From Gemmatimonadota bacterium (lineage in GTDB: Bacteria > Gemmatimonadota > Gemmatimonadetes > Palauibacterales > Palauibacteraceae), in contig JAJDWE010000044.1 in the NCBI GenBank assembly GCA_022825725.1, positions 1 to 34,420 of the forward strand: a stretch of 34,420 nt of DNA, written 5' to 3'. The first letter of the stretch is position 1. Each line of letters opens with the position of its first letter. Made by a program: the position numbers and the translations under genes. This document shows positions 15,454 to 27,100 of this stretch, piece after piece. The notes under the pieces were generated by a model. That model worked only from the letters and a program-made list of their open reading frames with translations. It ran no database searches and was not told the origin of the DNA.

Positions 15454-16499
15454 CCCGCGGCGCGCGGACCGTCGCGCTCACCACGGCCCTGATTCCCGCG
15501 GGCCTGCTCGGCTCCGGCGGCGTCGCGGGCTTGGCGGCGGCGGCCCAGGCGGCGCCGGCCGCGCCGCGGACCCACGTGCTCGTCGTCACCGGCCTCGGGG
15601 GCACGCCCGAGTACTCCGAGCAGTTCCGGACGGAAGCCGAGTCGCTTCTCGACGCGCTCGACCAGCGGCTCGGCGTCCGCGAGACCGTCGCGTGGCTGGC
15701 GGAGGACGAGGCGCTCTCCCCCCGCGTCGCGGGCCGGGCCACCCTGGAAGCCGTCGAGCGGGAAGTGCTCGGCATGGCGAACCGGGCCGGGCCCTCCGAC
15801 GTGGCGCTGATCCTCCTGCTCGGCCACGGGAGCGGCCGCGGCGAGGAGTCGCGCTTCAGCCTCCCCGGCCCGGACCTGTCGGGAGAGGCGCTCTCGATGT
15901 GGCTCCACGCCTTCCCGACCCAGACCGTGGCGGTCGTGAACGCGGCGAGCGCCAGCGGCGGCTTCGTGCCCGCGGTCGCCGGCGAGCGCCGTATCGTCGT
16001 GACGGCCACGCGCTCCGCGCGCGAACGCGAGCGGACCCACTTCGGCGGCTTCTTCGTCGACGCCTTCGCCCTCGATGAGGCGGACGTGGACAAGGACGAG
16101 CGCGTGTCGCTGCTCGAGGCGTTCCGCTACGCGACCGGCGAGGTCCGCCGCCGGTACGAGCGGGACAACGAGATGCTGACCGAACATGCACTGCTCGATG
16201 ACGACGGGGACGGCGAGGGGTCGCTCGAGCCGGGTCCGGACGGACCCGACGGGACGCTCGCGAACCGGTTCTTCCTTGCCCTGGCGCCGGCAGCGCTCGC
16301 GGGGGCGACGGCGGACGACCCGGCGGTGGCCGCGCTCCTGGTGCGGAAGGGCGAGGTGGAGGACGGGATCGCGGCGCTTCGCGCCCGCCGCGACGAGATG
16401 GAGGAGGAGGAATACGACGCGCAGCTCGAGACGCTCCTCGTCGAACTCGCCCGCATCAACCGCGCGATCCGCGAAGGCGGGAGCGACCCGTGCGCCTGA
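15450..16499 (+). CDS. Caspase-like/C13-type domain protein with Ser in the catalytic Cys position
   Basis: 349 residues from the GTG at 15450, which overlaps the previous stop as GTGA. A hydrophobic N-terminus (about 8-37, ending AAAQAAPAAPR) serves as signal peptide. The caspase/legumain-type core shows ALILLLGHGSGRGEE with the expected His126, and VAVVNAASASGGF, where the nucleophilic Cys position (compare D-S-C-Y-S-G-G in related families) is Ser167. Asp212-Val-Asp-Lys-Asp-Glu-Arg-Val-Ser-Leu-Leu-Glu223 is an EF-hand-like calcium loop, and DDDGDGEGS (250-258) resembles a second. The last 70 residues are helical and acidic. It may therefore be a pseudoprotease or a serine variant, probably calcium-responsive. 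I have the impression that related bacterial proteins share the Ser, so this need not be decay. Confidence 0.75.
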   Translation: MTRGARTVALTTALIPAGLLGSGGVAGLAAAAQAAPAAPRTHVLVVTGLGGTPEYSEQFRTEAESLLDALDQRLGVRETVAWLAEDEALSPRVAGRATLEAVEREVLGMANRAGPSDVALILLLGHGSGRGEESRFSLPGPDLSGEALSMWLHAFPTQTVAVVNAASASGGFVPAVAGERRIVVTATRSARERERTHFGGFFVDAFALDEADVDKDERVSLLEAFRYATGEVRRRYERDNEMLTEHALLDDDGDGEGSLEPGPDGPDGTLANRFFLALAPAALAGATADDPAVAALLVRKGEVEDGIAALRARRDEMEEEEYDAQLETLLVELARINRAIREGGSDPCA

Positions 16500-19168
16500 C
16501 GCCGCGCCCGCCCGTCCGGCTCAGCTCGGTGGCGAGGCGGCTCGCCCTGCCGGTGCTCGCGCTGACCCTCGCGGCGCCGCTGCCGGCGCGCGCACAGGAG
16601 CGGGCGGGCGCGGACGACGGCGGCGGTCCTCTGGATGCCGCCCTCGAAGCGCACCAGGTCGGCGACTATGGGCAGGCCGTCGCGGCTTACCGGTCGATGG
16701 CCCGTTCCGGGCGCGAATTTCCGGCCTCCGCGCGCGGGTGGGCGCGCGCGCTCGCCGCGACGGGAGAGTACGAATCCGCGCTCGACGCGCTCGACCGTGC
16801 CGCCGCGCGCGCCCCGGACGCAGCGGACGCCGACACCGAACTTGCTCGCGCGCGCGGGCGTCTGCTCTACGCGCTCGGGCGCCTCGACGAGGCCGAAGCG
16901 AACTTCCGCCTGGCCATCGAAGGCCGGGCCGGCGACGCCCAACTCGCCCGGCTCGACCTGGGCCATCTCTTCTTCGACCGCGGCGCGCGCGACCAGGCCC
17001 TCGCCCTGTTTGACGGGTTCATTGACTTCTACAACCGCGCGCGAAGTCTCGACGCCGAGGAGCTGCGCGCCGTCGGCACCGCTCTCACCTACCTCGGGGC
17101 CCGCGACCCCGACCTCTTCCACGACGCCGTGCGCGCCTTCGAGGAGGCCATCGAGGCCGATCCCGGCGACCCCGAGCCGCGCATCGACCTCGGTCTCCTC
17201 TTCCTCGACAAGTACGACAGCTTCGAGGCCGGGCCGCTGATCGAGGAGGCGCTGGCCCGAAATCCGGCTCACCCGCGCGCCCTCCTGGCGAAGGCGCGCC
17301 GCGCGAAGTTCGACGGCTCCACGGAGGCGCTCGAACTCGCCGAGCAGGCGCTCGAAACGAACCCCCGCTTCCCCGAGGCCCGGGCCTTCCTGGCGCGACT
17401 CTATCTCGAACTCGAGGACGTGGAGGAGGCCGAGGCGGAGGCCCGGCGCGCGCTGGAGACGAACCCGGTCTCCCTCGCCGCGTGGACCGAGATTGCGGCC
17501 GCCGCCCACCTCCGGGGGGACGCGGCCGCCTTCACCGAGGCGCGCGACCGCGTGTTGGGGCTCGATCCGCGGCACGCCGACCTCTACGTCGCCCTCGCGC
17601 AGGTTGCCTACCGCACGCACCGGTACGCCGATGCGGTCGAGTTCGCGCGGCAGGCCGTGGCCCTCGATCCCCTTTCCTGGCCCGGCATGGCGGAACTCGG
17701 GCTGAACCAGCTCCGCACGGGGGAAATCGAGGCCGGGCACGCCACCCTCGAGACCTCCTTCGAAGGCGATCCCTTCAACGTCTGGGTGTTCAATACGCTC
17801 GACCTTCTCGAGGAACTCGCCGGGTTCGAGACGGTGGAGAGTCCGCGCTTCCGTTTCTCGATGCACCCGAAGGAAGCCGGCGCCCTCTCGATCTACGCCA
17901 CGGCGCTCGCCGAGGAGGCGTTCGACGCCATGAGCGCCCGCTACGGGTTCGAGCCGCCGACGCCGATCTCGGTCGAGGTCTACGACCGGCACGCGGACTT
18001 CTCCGTGCGCACGGTCGGACTCGCCGGCATCGGCGCGCTCGGCGTGAGCTTCGGCTCCGTCCTCGCCATGGACTCCCCCGGCGCCCGGCCCGGCGGCGCC
18101 TTCAACTGGGGCTCGACGCTGTGGCACGAGATCTCCCACGCGTTCACGCTCGGCTACACCGAGCACCGCATCCCCCGCTGGTTCTCCGAGGGGCTCGCGG
18201 TCCTCGACGAGCGGCACGCGCGCGAGGGGTGGGGATCCGACGTGGACCCCGGCTTCCTCGCCGCCTTCCGGGACGAGCGGCTGCCCTCGCTCGAGCGCTT
18301 CAACTACGGCTTCGTGCGGCCCGCCTACCCCGGGCAGGTGCAGCACGCCTACTACATGGCCTCTCTCCTGTGCGAGATGATCGAGACGACGCGCGGCTTC
18401 GACGCCGTGCTCGCCATGCTCGCCGGGTATCGCGACGGGCTGGAGACGCCGGAGGTCGTGGAACGGGCGCTGGGGACGACGATCCCCGCCCTCGACCGGG
18501 AGTTGCGCGACTACATCGAGACCCGCTTCGGTCCGACGCTCGAGGCGCTGGGCGACCCCGAAGCCGGGGCGCCCCCCGGCCCCGACACCTTCGCCGGACT
18601 GCTCATGGTGGCGGCGGAGGCCCAGCGCGCGGGCCGCACGGAGGAGGCGATGCGGGCGCTGGAACGGGCGCACGAGGTCTTCCCCGAGTACGCGGGACGC
18701 GACGCGCCGATCCTCATTCTCGGCCAGCTCCGGCGCGAAGCGGGCGATGTCGCGCGCGCCGCGGAGGCGTACCGAACGTACACCGCCCTCAACGAGAACC
18801 ACTTCGAGGCGCACCTCGCGCTCGCGGACCTCGAACAGGCGCTCGGCAACGATGCGGCCGCCCGCGAAGCGCTGGAACGCGCGATCTGGATCGATCCTTT
18901 CCACCTGGATCTGCACACGCGGCTCGCCTCCGGCTACGAGGCCGCGGAACGCTGGCCCGAGGCCGCGATGGAACGGCGGGCGCTCCTGGCGCTGGCGCCG
19001 GCGGACCTCGCGGAGGCCCACTACCGGCTCGCCCTCGCGCTCCACCGGGGCGGGGACGCGCGCGGCGCCCGGAGCGCCGTCCTCGACGCCTTGGAGATCG
19101 CCCCCAACTTCGACGCCGCGCTCGAGCTGCTGCTCGAGATCCGCGGCGACCCGGAGGGCGGGCGATGA
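16490..19168 (+). CDS. TPR protein with peptidase-MA-like gluzincin domain
   Basis: 892 residues from the GTG at 16490, overlapping the previous gene by 10 bases. A signal peptide covers about residues 12-35 (LALPVLALTLAAPLPARAQ). Tetratricopeptide repeats fill about 40-430 (for example ALEAHQVGDYGQAVAAYRSMA and AYRTHRYADAVEFARQAVALDP). A zinc-peptidase domain follows with H546-E-I-S-H550 and the downstream Glu567 in RWFSEGLAVLDE, the HExxH + E layout of gluzincins (peptidase MA family). A second TPR block closes the protein (about 700-890). It should be a periplasmic metallopeptidase or a structural TPR scaffold. The catalytic residues are intact, so peptidase activity is likely. Confidence 0.88.
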   Translation: MRLTPRPPVRLSSVARRLALPVLALTLAAPLPARAQERAGADDGGGPLDAALEAHQVGDYGQAVAAYRSMARSGREFPASARGWARALAATGEYESALDALDRAAARAPDAADADTELARARGRLLYALGRLDEAEANFRLAIEGRAGDAQLARLDLGHLFFDRGARDQALALFDGFIDFYNRARSLDAEELRAVGTALTYLGARDPDLFHDAVRAFEEAIEADPGDPEPRIDLGLLFLDKYDSFEAGPLIEEALARNPAHPRALLAKARRAKFDGSTEALELAEQALETNPRFPEARAFLARLYLELEDVEEAEAEARRALETNPVSLAAWTEIAAAAHLRGDAAAFTEARDRVLGLDPRHADLYVALAQVAYRTHRYADAVEFARQAVALDPLSWPGMAELGLNQLRTGEIEAGHATLETSFEGDPFNVWVFNTLDLLEELAGFETVESPRFRFSMHPKEAGALSIYATALAEEAFDAMSARYGFEPPTPISVEVYDRHADFSVRTVGLAGIGALGVSFGSVLAMDSPGARPGGAFNWGSTLWHEISHAFTLGYTEHRIPRWFSEGLAVLDERHAREGWGSDVDPGFLAAFRDERLPSLERFNYGFVRPAYPGQVQHAYYMASLLCEMIETTRGFDAVLAMLAGYRDGLETPEVVERALGTTIPALDRELRDYIETRFGPTLEALGDPEAGAPPGPDTFAGLLMVAAEAQRAGRTEEAMRALERAHEVFPEYAGRDAPILILGQLRREAGDVARAAEAYRTYTALNENHFEAHLALADLEQALGNDAAAREALERAIWIDPFHLDLHTRLASGYEAAERWPEAAMERRALLALAPADLAEAHYRLALALHRGGDARGARSAVLDALEIAPNFDAALELLLEIRGDPEGGR

Positions 19169-19971
19169 CCGCGCAGACCCGACGCCGCGCGATCCGGCGC
19201 CTCGCCACCGGCGGCCTGGCCGCGCTGCTCACGCTGCTCGCCGTCGCCGACCTCGAGGGCCAGCGCCGGCGCGGACGCGGGGGAGGCGGGTTCGGGGACG
19301 ACCTCGCCGCCTACCAGGAGTACAACACGCCCTACACCGGCGAGTTCACCTTCGTCCGCCTTTACTACCGCGGCGGGTGGGGCTGGAACCCGGGATGGTC
19401 GCACGACTGGCCCGTGGCCGAGCGCAACTTCGCCGAGATCATGGACGCGCTCACGACGATCGGCCCGCGCCGTGGCGGCGGCAACGTGCTCGCCATGGAC
19501 GACCCGGACCTGTTCAAGTTCCCCGTCGCGTACCTGTCGGAACCCGGCGGCTGGACCATGAACGACGTGGAGGCCGAGAACCTGGGCAACTATCTGCGCA
19601 AGGGCGGGTTCCTCATCATCGACGACATGGGCGGCATGCGGGACCTGGACCGGACGAGGGTGGGGCTGAACATGCTGCTCCCGGGCCTCCTGCTCGTGCG
19701 GCTCGACGACAGCCACCCGATCTTCGACTCGTTCTTCCACCTGGAACAGGAGAACATCGAGATGCCGCATCCCTACCGGGGCGGCGTGGCGAGCTACTGG
19801 GGCGTCTTCGAGGACAACGACCCCGAGGGCCGCCTTATGGTCATCGTGAATCACGACAACGACATTGGCGACTACATGGAGTGGTCCGACCGGGGGTACG
19901 TCCCCATCGCCCTCTCCAACGAAGCGTACAAGCTGGGCGTCAACTATGTGGTGTACGCCCTCACACACTGA
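19165..19971 (+). CDS. Exported DUF4159 protein
   Basis: 268 residues; the ATG at 19165 overlaps the previous stop as ATGA, which decides the start. The N-terminus has a twin-Arg-like cluster (TRRRAIRRLATGG) and a hydrophobic helix (about 14-28), then a Gly/Arg-rich linker and a DUF4159 domain (about 45-265) with FTFVRLYYRGGWGW, NLGNYLRKGGFLIIDDMGG and HPIFDSFFHLEQENI. DUF4159 proteins accompany MoxR/VWA membrane clusters and carry a GATase/Rossmann-like fold; no catalytic Cys is present in the fold's nucleophile region that I can see. Expected in the periplasm or membrane-anchored. Function is unknown. Confidence 0.88.
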   Translation: MTAQTRRRAIRRLATGGLAALLTLLAVADLEGQRRRGRGGGGFGDDLAAYQEYNTPYTGEFTFVRLYYRGGWGWNPGWSHDWPVAERNFAEIMDALTTIGPRRGGGNVLAMDDPDLFKFPVAYLSEPGGWTMNDVEAENLGNYLRKGGFLIIDDMGGMRDLDRTRVGLNMLLPGLLLVRLDDSHPIFDSFFHLEQENIEMPHPYRGGVASYWGVFEDNDPEGRLMVIVNHDNDIGDYMEWSDRGYVPIALSNEAYKLGVNYVVYALTH

Positions 19972-20013
19972 GCTCACAGTGGAGCCGAGACACTGAACCC
20001 GGAAGGAGCCGGC

Positions 20014-21102
<1,089 letters not shown>

Positions 21103-21118
21103 GGGAAGGGGCCGGACG

Positions 21119-22045
21119 ATGCGGGCGCGAATCGTTTCGAGGACGGTACCGGGGACGCAGTTCCTCGATCCGGCGGTGCTCACCCGGATCGGGAACCTCG
21201 AACTCGTGGCGCGCTCCGTGGTCGAGGGCTTCATCGCCGGGGCGCACGGGTCGCCCTTCCTCGGGCTGTCGCTCGACTTCGCGGCGCACCGCCAGTACCT
21301 GCCCGGCGACGACATCCGCAAGATCGACTGGAAGGTGTACGGACGCACGGACCGCCACTACATCAAGGAATACGAGGCCGAGACGAACGCGAACGTCTTC
21401 TTCGCGGTGGACGCCTCCCGTTCCATGGACTACGGCTCCCGCGGGATCACGAAGCTCGACTACGCCCGCTACCTGACGGCCTGCCTCGCCTATCTCTCCG
21501 CGAGCCAGCGCGACCGCGTGGGCGCGGCGATCTTCGATGAGAAGCTGCTCGAGTACATCCCCCCCTCCGTCCGGCACCGCCGCCTGATCCTGGCGGCCCT
21601 CGACCGCGTCCGGGCCGAGACGGCGGGGGACCTCACGCGGCCCCTCACGCAGGTGGCCGAGAGCCTGACCCGGAAGGGGATCGTCGTTCTCGTCTCCGAC
21701 CTCTACACGGAACCGAAGACGGTCCTGAACTCGGTGGGGGCGCTGCGCAGCAAGGGACAGGACGTGATCGTGTTCCAGATCCTGGACCCCGCCGAGGTCG
21801 ACTTCCCGTTCGAGGCGGCGAGGTCGTTCGAGGACCTGGAGACGGGGGAGCGGCTTCCGGTGACCCCCGACGTGATGCGCGAAGAGTACCTCTCCCTCGT
21901 GGAGGGGCATGTGGGCGAGATCTCGAAGATGATGATCGACCGCGCGATCGACCACGAACTCGTCGTCACCTCGACGCCGCTCGACGCTGTGCTCTTCCGC
22001 TACCTGTCGCACCGGTCGCGGCGCCTCAAGGGGAAGGACCGATGA
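21119..22045 (+). CDS. DUF58 VWA-like protein
   Basis: 308 residues from the ATG at 21119, 16 bases after the moxR stop, with GGGGAAGGGG upstream. The DUF58 signature is clear: HRQYLPGDDIRKIDWKVYGR (57-76), then the MIDAS D98-A-S100-R-S102 (FAVDASRSMDYGS), and VVLVSDLY later in the VWA fold. There are no transmembrane helices. DUF58 proteins always pair with MoxR ATPases, and the acidic metal site probably binds a substrate chain handed over by the motor. The stop overlaps the next start as ATGA, so expression is coupled with the BatA-like gene. Confidence 0.93.
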   Translation: MRARIVSRTVPGTQFLDPAVLTRIGNLELVARSVVEGFIAGAHGSPFLGLSLDFAAHRQYLPGDDIRKIDWKVYGRTDRHYIKEYEAETNANVFFAVDASRSMDYGSRGITKLDYARYLTACLAYLSASQRDRVGAAIFDEKLLEYIPPSVRHRRLILAALDRVRAETAGDLTRPLTQVAESLTRKGIVVLVSDLYTEPKTVLNSVGALRSKGQDVIVFQILDPAEVDFPFEAARSFEDLETGERLPVTPDVMREEYLSLVEGHVGEISKMMIDRAIDHELVVTSTPLDAVLFRYLSHRSRRLKGKDR

Positions 22046-24150
22046 GTTTCCTGACCCCGTGGTTCCTGGCCGGGCTCGGGCTCCTCTCGATCCCGATCAT
22101 CATCCACCTCACGCATCGGCAGCGCAGCCGGGTGACGGTGTTCCCGTCGCTGATGTTCCTCCGGAAGCTGCCCTTCAAGACGATGAACCGGCGGCGGATC
22201 CGGCATCCCCTGCTCTTCGCCCTGCGCAGCCTCGCGGTCATCCTCCTCGCGCTCGCCTTCTCCCGCCCGTTCTTCGACTCGGTGGCGGCGGTCGAGGCGG
22301 GTTCGGCGCGTGACGTCGTCATCCTCCTCGATGTGTCGGCGAGCCTGGGTTACGAGGGGCGCTGGGAGGCGGCCCTCGATTCCGCGCGCGCCGTACTCGA
22401 CGGTCTCGGGGAGGGGGACCGCGTCGCGGTGGCGACGTTCGACGAGCGGGCGCGGGAGCGGGTGCCGTTGACGCTCGACCTCGTCGCCGCCCGGGACGCC
22501 CTCGCGGATCTGTCGACGACCGACCTGGGGACGCGGCTCGAAGCCGGCATCCAGCTTGCGGGGCGGATCCTCGCGGAGTCCGAAGACCGGAGGCGGGAGG
22601 TGGCGCTCGTCTCGGACTTCCAGCGCACGGGGTGGGAGGACGGCGGCCGCGTGCGGCTTCCCGATGGGGTGTCGCTGCGGGCGGCGAGCGTCGCGCCGGA
22701 GGAGGCGGCGAACGTCGCGCTCGCGGAGGCGGCGGTGCGGGCCGCGGACGACGGGCGCGTCCGGCTCGTGGCGCGGCTCGCGAACATGGGCGACGCGCCG
22801 GTGGACGGGCTCCCGGTGTCGCTCGAGATCGCCGGGCGGACGGTGGGGACGATTCCGGTGGACATGCCGTCGCGCGGCACCGGGACGGCGGTGTTCGACG
22901 ACCTCGCCCTCCCGGAGGGGCGGAGCCGCGGGCGCCTCACGGTCCCCGGGGACGGGCTGGCCATCGACAACGAGTTCCGCTTCATGGCGGCGCCCGAGGC
23001 CGGGTTACGCACGCTCATTCTGGAGAACAACCGCAGGGCGTCGGACGGGAGTCTCTTTCTCGACCGCGCCCTCGGCATCGGCGACGCGCCCCGCATCGAG
23101 ACTTCGCGCACGCCGGCCGCGGGTCTCGATGCCGCCACGCTGACGTCGGCGGACTTCGCGATCCTCAACGACGCCGACCTCGCCGACTCGGGCCGGGCCG
23201 GCCGGCTGCGCGAGTGGGTGAGCGACGGCGGGGGCCTGCTCATCGTCCTCGGGCGGGATGCGAACATGAATCGGTGGTCCGACGCCGGACTCGAACTGCT
23301 CGGCGCCGGTCCCGGCTCCCTCGTGGATGCCGCCGATGGCCGCCGGCTGTCGTGGCTCGACTACGACCACCCGGTGTTCGAACTCTTCTCCGGCCCTCGC
23401 AGCGGGGATTTCTCCGGTGCGCGCTTCGAGCGGTTCTGGAGCCTGGAGCCTGCGGAGGGCACGTCGGTGGTGGCTCGTTACGACAGCGGGGAACCCGCCC
23501 TGCTCGAGCGTACGGTGGGCGAGGGTCGCGTGCTGGTCTGGACGTCGACCCTCGACCGTTTCTGGAACGACCTCGCGCTGCAGCCCGTCTTCCTGCCCTT
23601 CGTGCACCGGCTGGCGCTCCACGCTACCGGATACCGGGAGCCGGAACGCTGGATCGAAGCCGGGGGCGTGCTCGAACTCAACGCCCTTGTCGGAGCGGGA
23701 GGAGCGGGAGGAGCGGGCGGGGCGGGTCCCGCGGGGCTCGCCGGGGACGAGGCCGAGTGGGTCCTGGTGGATCCGGACGGCGACCGGCAGCCGGTGGAGG
23801 TCGGCGAAGGGCCGACGTGGATCGAGTTTCCCCGCGCGGGTTTCTACCAGGTGGCGCTCCGGGACGACGCCGGCCGCGCGACCACCGTGGCGGTCAACCC
23901 TCCGATGACCGAATCTGATCTGGCATCGGTGGCGACGGAGCGCGTGGTGGAGGCCGTGGCGGGACTCGCGCCGACCGCGGCGGGAACCGCCGGGGAGGAC
24001 GGCGCGGCGGCAGACGAGGAAACGGTGCCGCGGCGCGCGGAACTCTGGTGGGTGCTCCTGCTGCTCGCGGGGCTCGTACTGGGGGTGGAGAGCGTGCTGG
24101 CGAACCGCTGGACGCGCCAGCGTCCCGTTTCGGGGCTGGCGGGGGCCTGA
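22042..24150 (+). CDS. BatA-like membrane protein with VWA and GATase-like domains
   Basis: 702 residues; the ATG at 22042 overlaps the previous stop. The N-terminal BatA domain has helix 1 (5-22, LTPWFLAGLGLLSIPIIIHL) and helix 2 (about 52-76), the intervening LTHRQRSRVTVFPSLMFLRK being typical. A VWA domain follows with D-V-S-A-S (LLDVSASLGYEGR, about residue 95), then a beta-sandwich, a GATase-like segment (LREWVSDGGGLLIVLGRDANMN, about 390-420) and a C-terminal helix (about 672-690). The plan repeats that of the 813-aa protein at 13012-15453, so the operon contains two members of this type. It contributes the membrane scaffold of the MoxR system; Bat-type proteins were linked to aerotolerance in Bacteroides. 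Confidence 0.9.
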   Translation: MSFLTPWFLAGLGLLSIPIIIHLTHRQRSRVTVFPSLMFLRKLPFKTMNRRRIRHPLLFALRSLAVILLALAFSRPFFDSVAAVEAGSARDVVILLDVSASLGYEGRWEAALDSARAVLDGLGEGDRVAVATFDERARERVPLTLDLVAARDALADLSTTDLGTRLEAGIQLAGRILAESEDRRREVALVSDFQRTGWEDGGRVRLPDGVSLRAASVAPEEAANVALAEAAVRAADDGRVRLVARLANMGDAPVDGLPVSLEIAGRTVGTIPVDMPSRGTGTAVFDDLALPEGRSRGRLTVPGDGLAIDNEFRFMAAPEAGLRTLILENNRRASDGSLFLDRALGIGDAPRIETSRTPAAGLDAATLTSADFAILNDADLADSGRAGRLREWVSDGGGLLIVLGRDANMNRWSDAGLELLGAGPGSLVDAADGRRLSWLDYDHPVFELFSGPRSGDFSGARFERFWSLEPAEGTSVVARYDSGEPALLERTVGEGRVLVWTSTLDRFWNDLALQPVFLPFVHRLALHATGYREPERWIEAGGVLELNALVGAGGAGGAGGAGPAGLAGDEAEWVLVDPDGDRQPVEVGEGPTWIEFPRAGFYQVALRDDAGRATTVAVNPPMTESDLASVATERVVEAVAGLAPTAAGTAGEDGAAADEETVPRRAELWWVLLLLAGLVLGVESVLANRWTRQRPVSGLAGA

Positions 24151-24174
24151 CCACGGCCTGCTAGGAGGATGACG

Positions 24175-27100
24175 ATGCAGCGATGGGCGAAGACGCGGAG
24201 CACGGAGCACCAGTTGCTCGGGATCGTCCGCGATGTGAGGCGACGCTGGCGGGTGCGCCAACTCATCCAGGGCGTCGCGGTGACGCTGGGGATCGGTTTC
24301 GCCGTCTTCTTCATCGCGACCTTCGGGATCGACCGGCTGCGCTTCGAAGACGGCGCGGTCCTCGCCTTCCGCATCCTGCTCTGGGCCGCCGCCGCCGGCC
24401 TCTTCGCCTGGTTCGTGGTGCGCCCGCTCCTGCGCCGGGTCTCGGACACGCAGGTCGCGCTCTACCTGGAGGAGCATGAACCGTCGCTCAAGGCGGCGTT
24501 TCTCGCGGCCATCGAGCGCGCCGGGTCGCCGGGCGCCCGCTCCGGCCTCGATGCGCGTCTGCTGGAGGTCGCGGCCCGTCGCGCCCGCCGCGTGGAACGG
24601 GGGCGCCGCGTCGAGCGCGACCGGCTGCGGCGTTCGACCGCCTGGTTCGCGGGCGTCGCCACGGCCGTGCTGCTCATCGCCCTCTTCGGTCCCGCCTTCC
24701 AGGGCACCGCGGGCTCGCTCCTCCTGAGCCCCTGGAAGACCGCCGACGCCGCCAATCCCTACGCGATCACGGTGGAGCCCGGCGACGCGCTCATCGCCCG
24801 TGGCTCGGATCAGCTCGTGCGCGCGTTCCCGCAGGGGTTCGAGACGGACGAGGTGGAGGTCTCCGTCCGGCGCGGCGAGTCGGAGGTGTGGGAGCGCTAC
24901 TTCATGACGCCGGCCGCGGAGGGCGCCGCGTTCGAGGTTCTCCTCTTCGACCTCGACGAGCCCACCGACTACACGGTGAGTTCCGAGGGCGTCCGATCGC
25001 CCGTCTTCACCATTGAGGTCGCGGACCTCCCCTACGTGGACCGGATCGACCTCGAGTACCACTTCCCCGCCTACACGGGGCTGAGCCCGCGGACGGTGGA
25101 AGATGGCGGCGACATCGCCGTGCTGCGGGGGACCGAGGTCCGTCTTCGCGTCACGCCGACGATGGCCACGGAGGCGGCGCGGCTCGCGTTCGACGGCGAG
25201 GAGGAAGGCGCCGCGCTCGAGCCCGTCAATGGCGCGTTCGAGACGAGCTTCACGGTGACCGGCGAGACCTTCTACCGCATCGAGTTCATGGGTCCGGGCA
25301 ACCGTTTCGTCATCGGCTCCCCCGACTACCTCGTCGAACCGCTCGACGACCAGCCGCCGGGAGTGCGGATCTCCGAGCCGGGACGGGACACGCGCCTCTC
25401 GCCGATCGAGGAACTGTACGTGGAAGTCGAAGCGGAAGACGACTTCGGGCTCGGGCGGGTCGAACTCCTTTACTCGGTGAACGGCGGGGAGGAATCGTCC
25501 CGCGTTCTCCACGGCACGACCGGCGGCGGAACCACGCAGCTCTCCGGTGGACACACCTTCTTCCTCGAGGAGTTCGGCCTCGAGCCGGGCGACGTCCTCT
25601 CCTATTACGCGCGCGCGACGGACCTGCGCTCCGGCGGCCCCGGCGGCGGGATCGAAAGCTCGGACATCTACTTCGTCGAAATCCGTCCCTTCGACCGGAA
25701 CTTCCGCCAGGCCGAGCAGGGCGGGGGAGGGGGCGGCGGTGGAGGCGGCGGGGCCGGCATGGGCGGCGAACTGTCCGAACAGCAGCGGCAGATCGTCGCC
25801 GCGACCTTCCGCCTGGACCGCGACAACAACGAGTTCGAAGAAGAGGAAATGTCGGAGAACCTCGCGACGCTGACGCTGTTGCAGGGGCGGCTGCGACAGC
25901 AGGTGGAGGAGCTGATCGCGCAGATGCAGCAGCGCGGCGTGGCGGGCGACCCGTCGCTTGAGACCGTGTTCAGGGAACTCCCGCAGGCGCCACCGGCGAT
26001 GCTGGAAGCCGAGACGAGGCTGGGCGAGCGGCGGCTCAAGGAAGCGCTCGCGCCCGAACAGCGCTCGCTCCAGCACCTGCAGCGCGCCGAAGCTGCGTTC
26101 CGGGACGTCCAGGTGCAGCAGGGCGGCGGAGGAGGCGGCGGTACGCCGGGAAGTGTCGGGTCGGGGGCCGAGGAACTCGCGGACCTGTTCGAACTGGAGC
26201 TGGACCGCCTGCGGAACCAGTACGAGACCGTCCAGCGGGGCCAGCAGCAACAGCAGGACCAGGAGGTCGACGAGGCGCTGCAGAAGCTCGAGGAACTCGC
26301 GAGACGCCAGCAGCAGATGAACGAACGCGCGGCCGCCCAGCCGCGGGGCGCCGCGGGCGGAGGCCAGGGTCAGCAACAGCGGATGATCCAGGAGACGGAA
26401 GAGCTGGCCCGGCAGCTGCAGCGCCTGGGCCGCGAGGGCGACCGGGCGGACGTCGAGGAATCCGCGCGCCGGCTGCAGGAGGCGGCGGACGAGATGCGGC
26501 GGGCGCAGGCGCAGGGTCGCCGGGGGCAGGGGCAGGCGGAGGCGTCGAACGCGCTCGACCGGTTGCGCGATGCACGACGTCTGCTCGAGAACCGGCAGGT
26601 CGCGGCCGTGGAACGGGAGGTCGAGGACGCCGCGCGGAGGGCCGAGCGGATCGCGGAGCGTCAGCGGGAACTGCAGAGCGATGTGAACGAGGATCCGACG
26701 GGCGGCGACCAGGACCGCGTGACCGGGTTGCGCGAACGCAAGGCCGAACTCGCCCGGGAGGTGGACCAGCTGGAGACTGATCTGGACCGCCTCGCGCTCG
26801 AGGCGAGTGGGGAGCAGCCGGACGCCGCCCGCCGCTTGAGGGAAGCCGCCGGCGAGATCCGCGAGAGCCGGCTGAGGGACAAACTCCTCTTCTCGCGAGG
26901 CGTCCTCGGTACCCAGTCCGAGGACTATGTGCGGAACTTCGAGGAACAGATCACCCGGGACGCGGAGAACGTGCGGGCGCGGGTCCAGGCCGCGCGGGAT
27001 GCGCTGAGCGAGTCGGACCCCCGCCGCCTCGGCCGGCAACTTGACGAGACGCGCGACCTGGTCCGCGGCCTCGAGTCGCTCCAGGAACGCCTGCAACAGG

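Noticed and set aside
16127-19045. A 972-codon minus-strand open frame
   Set aside because: Exact shadow of the TPR-gluzincin gene, with Arg/Glu/Val-rich composition and no recognisable motif.
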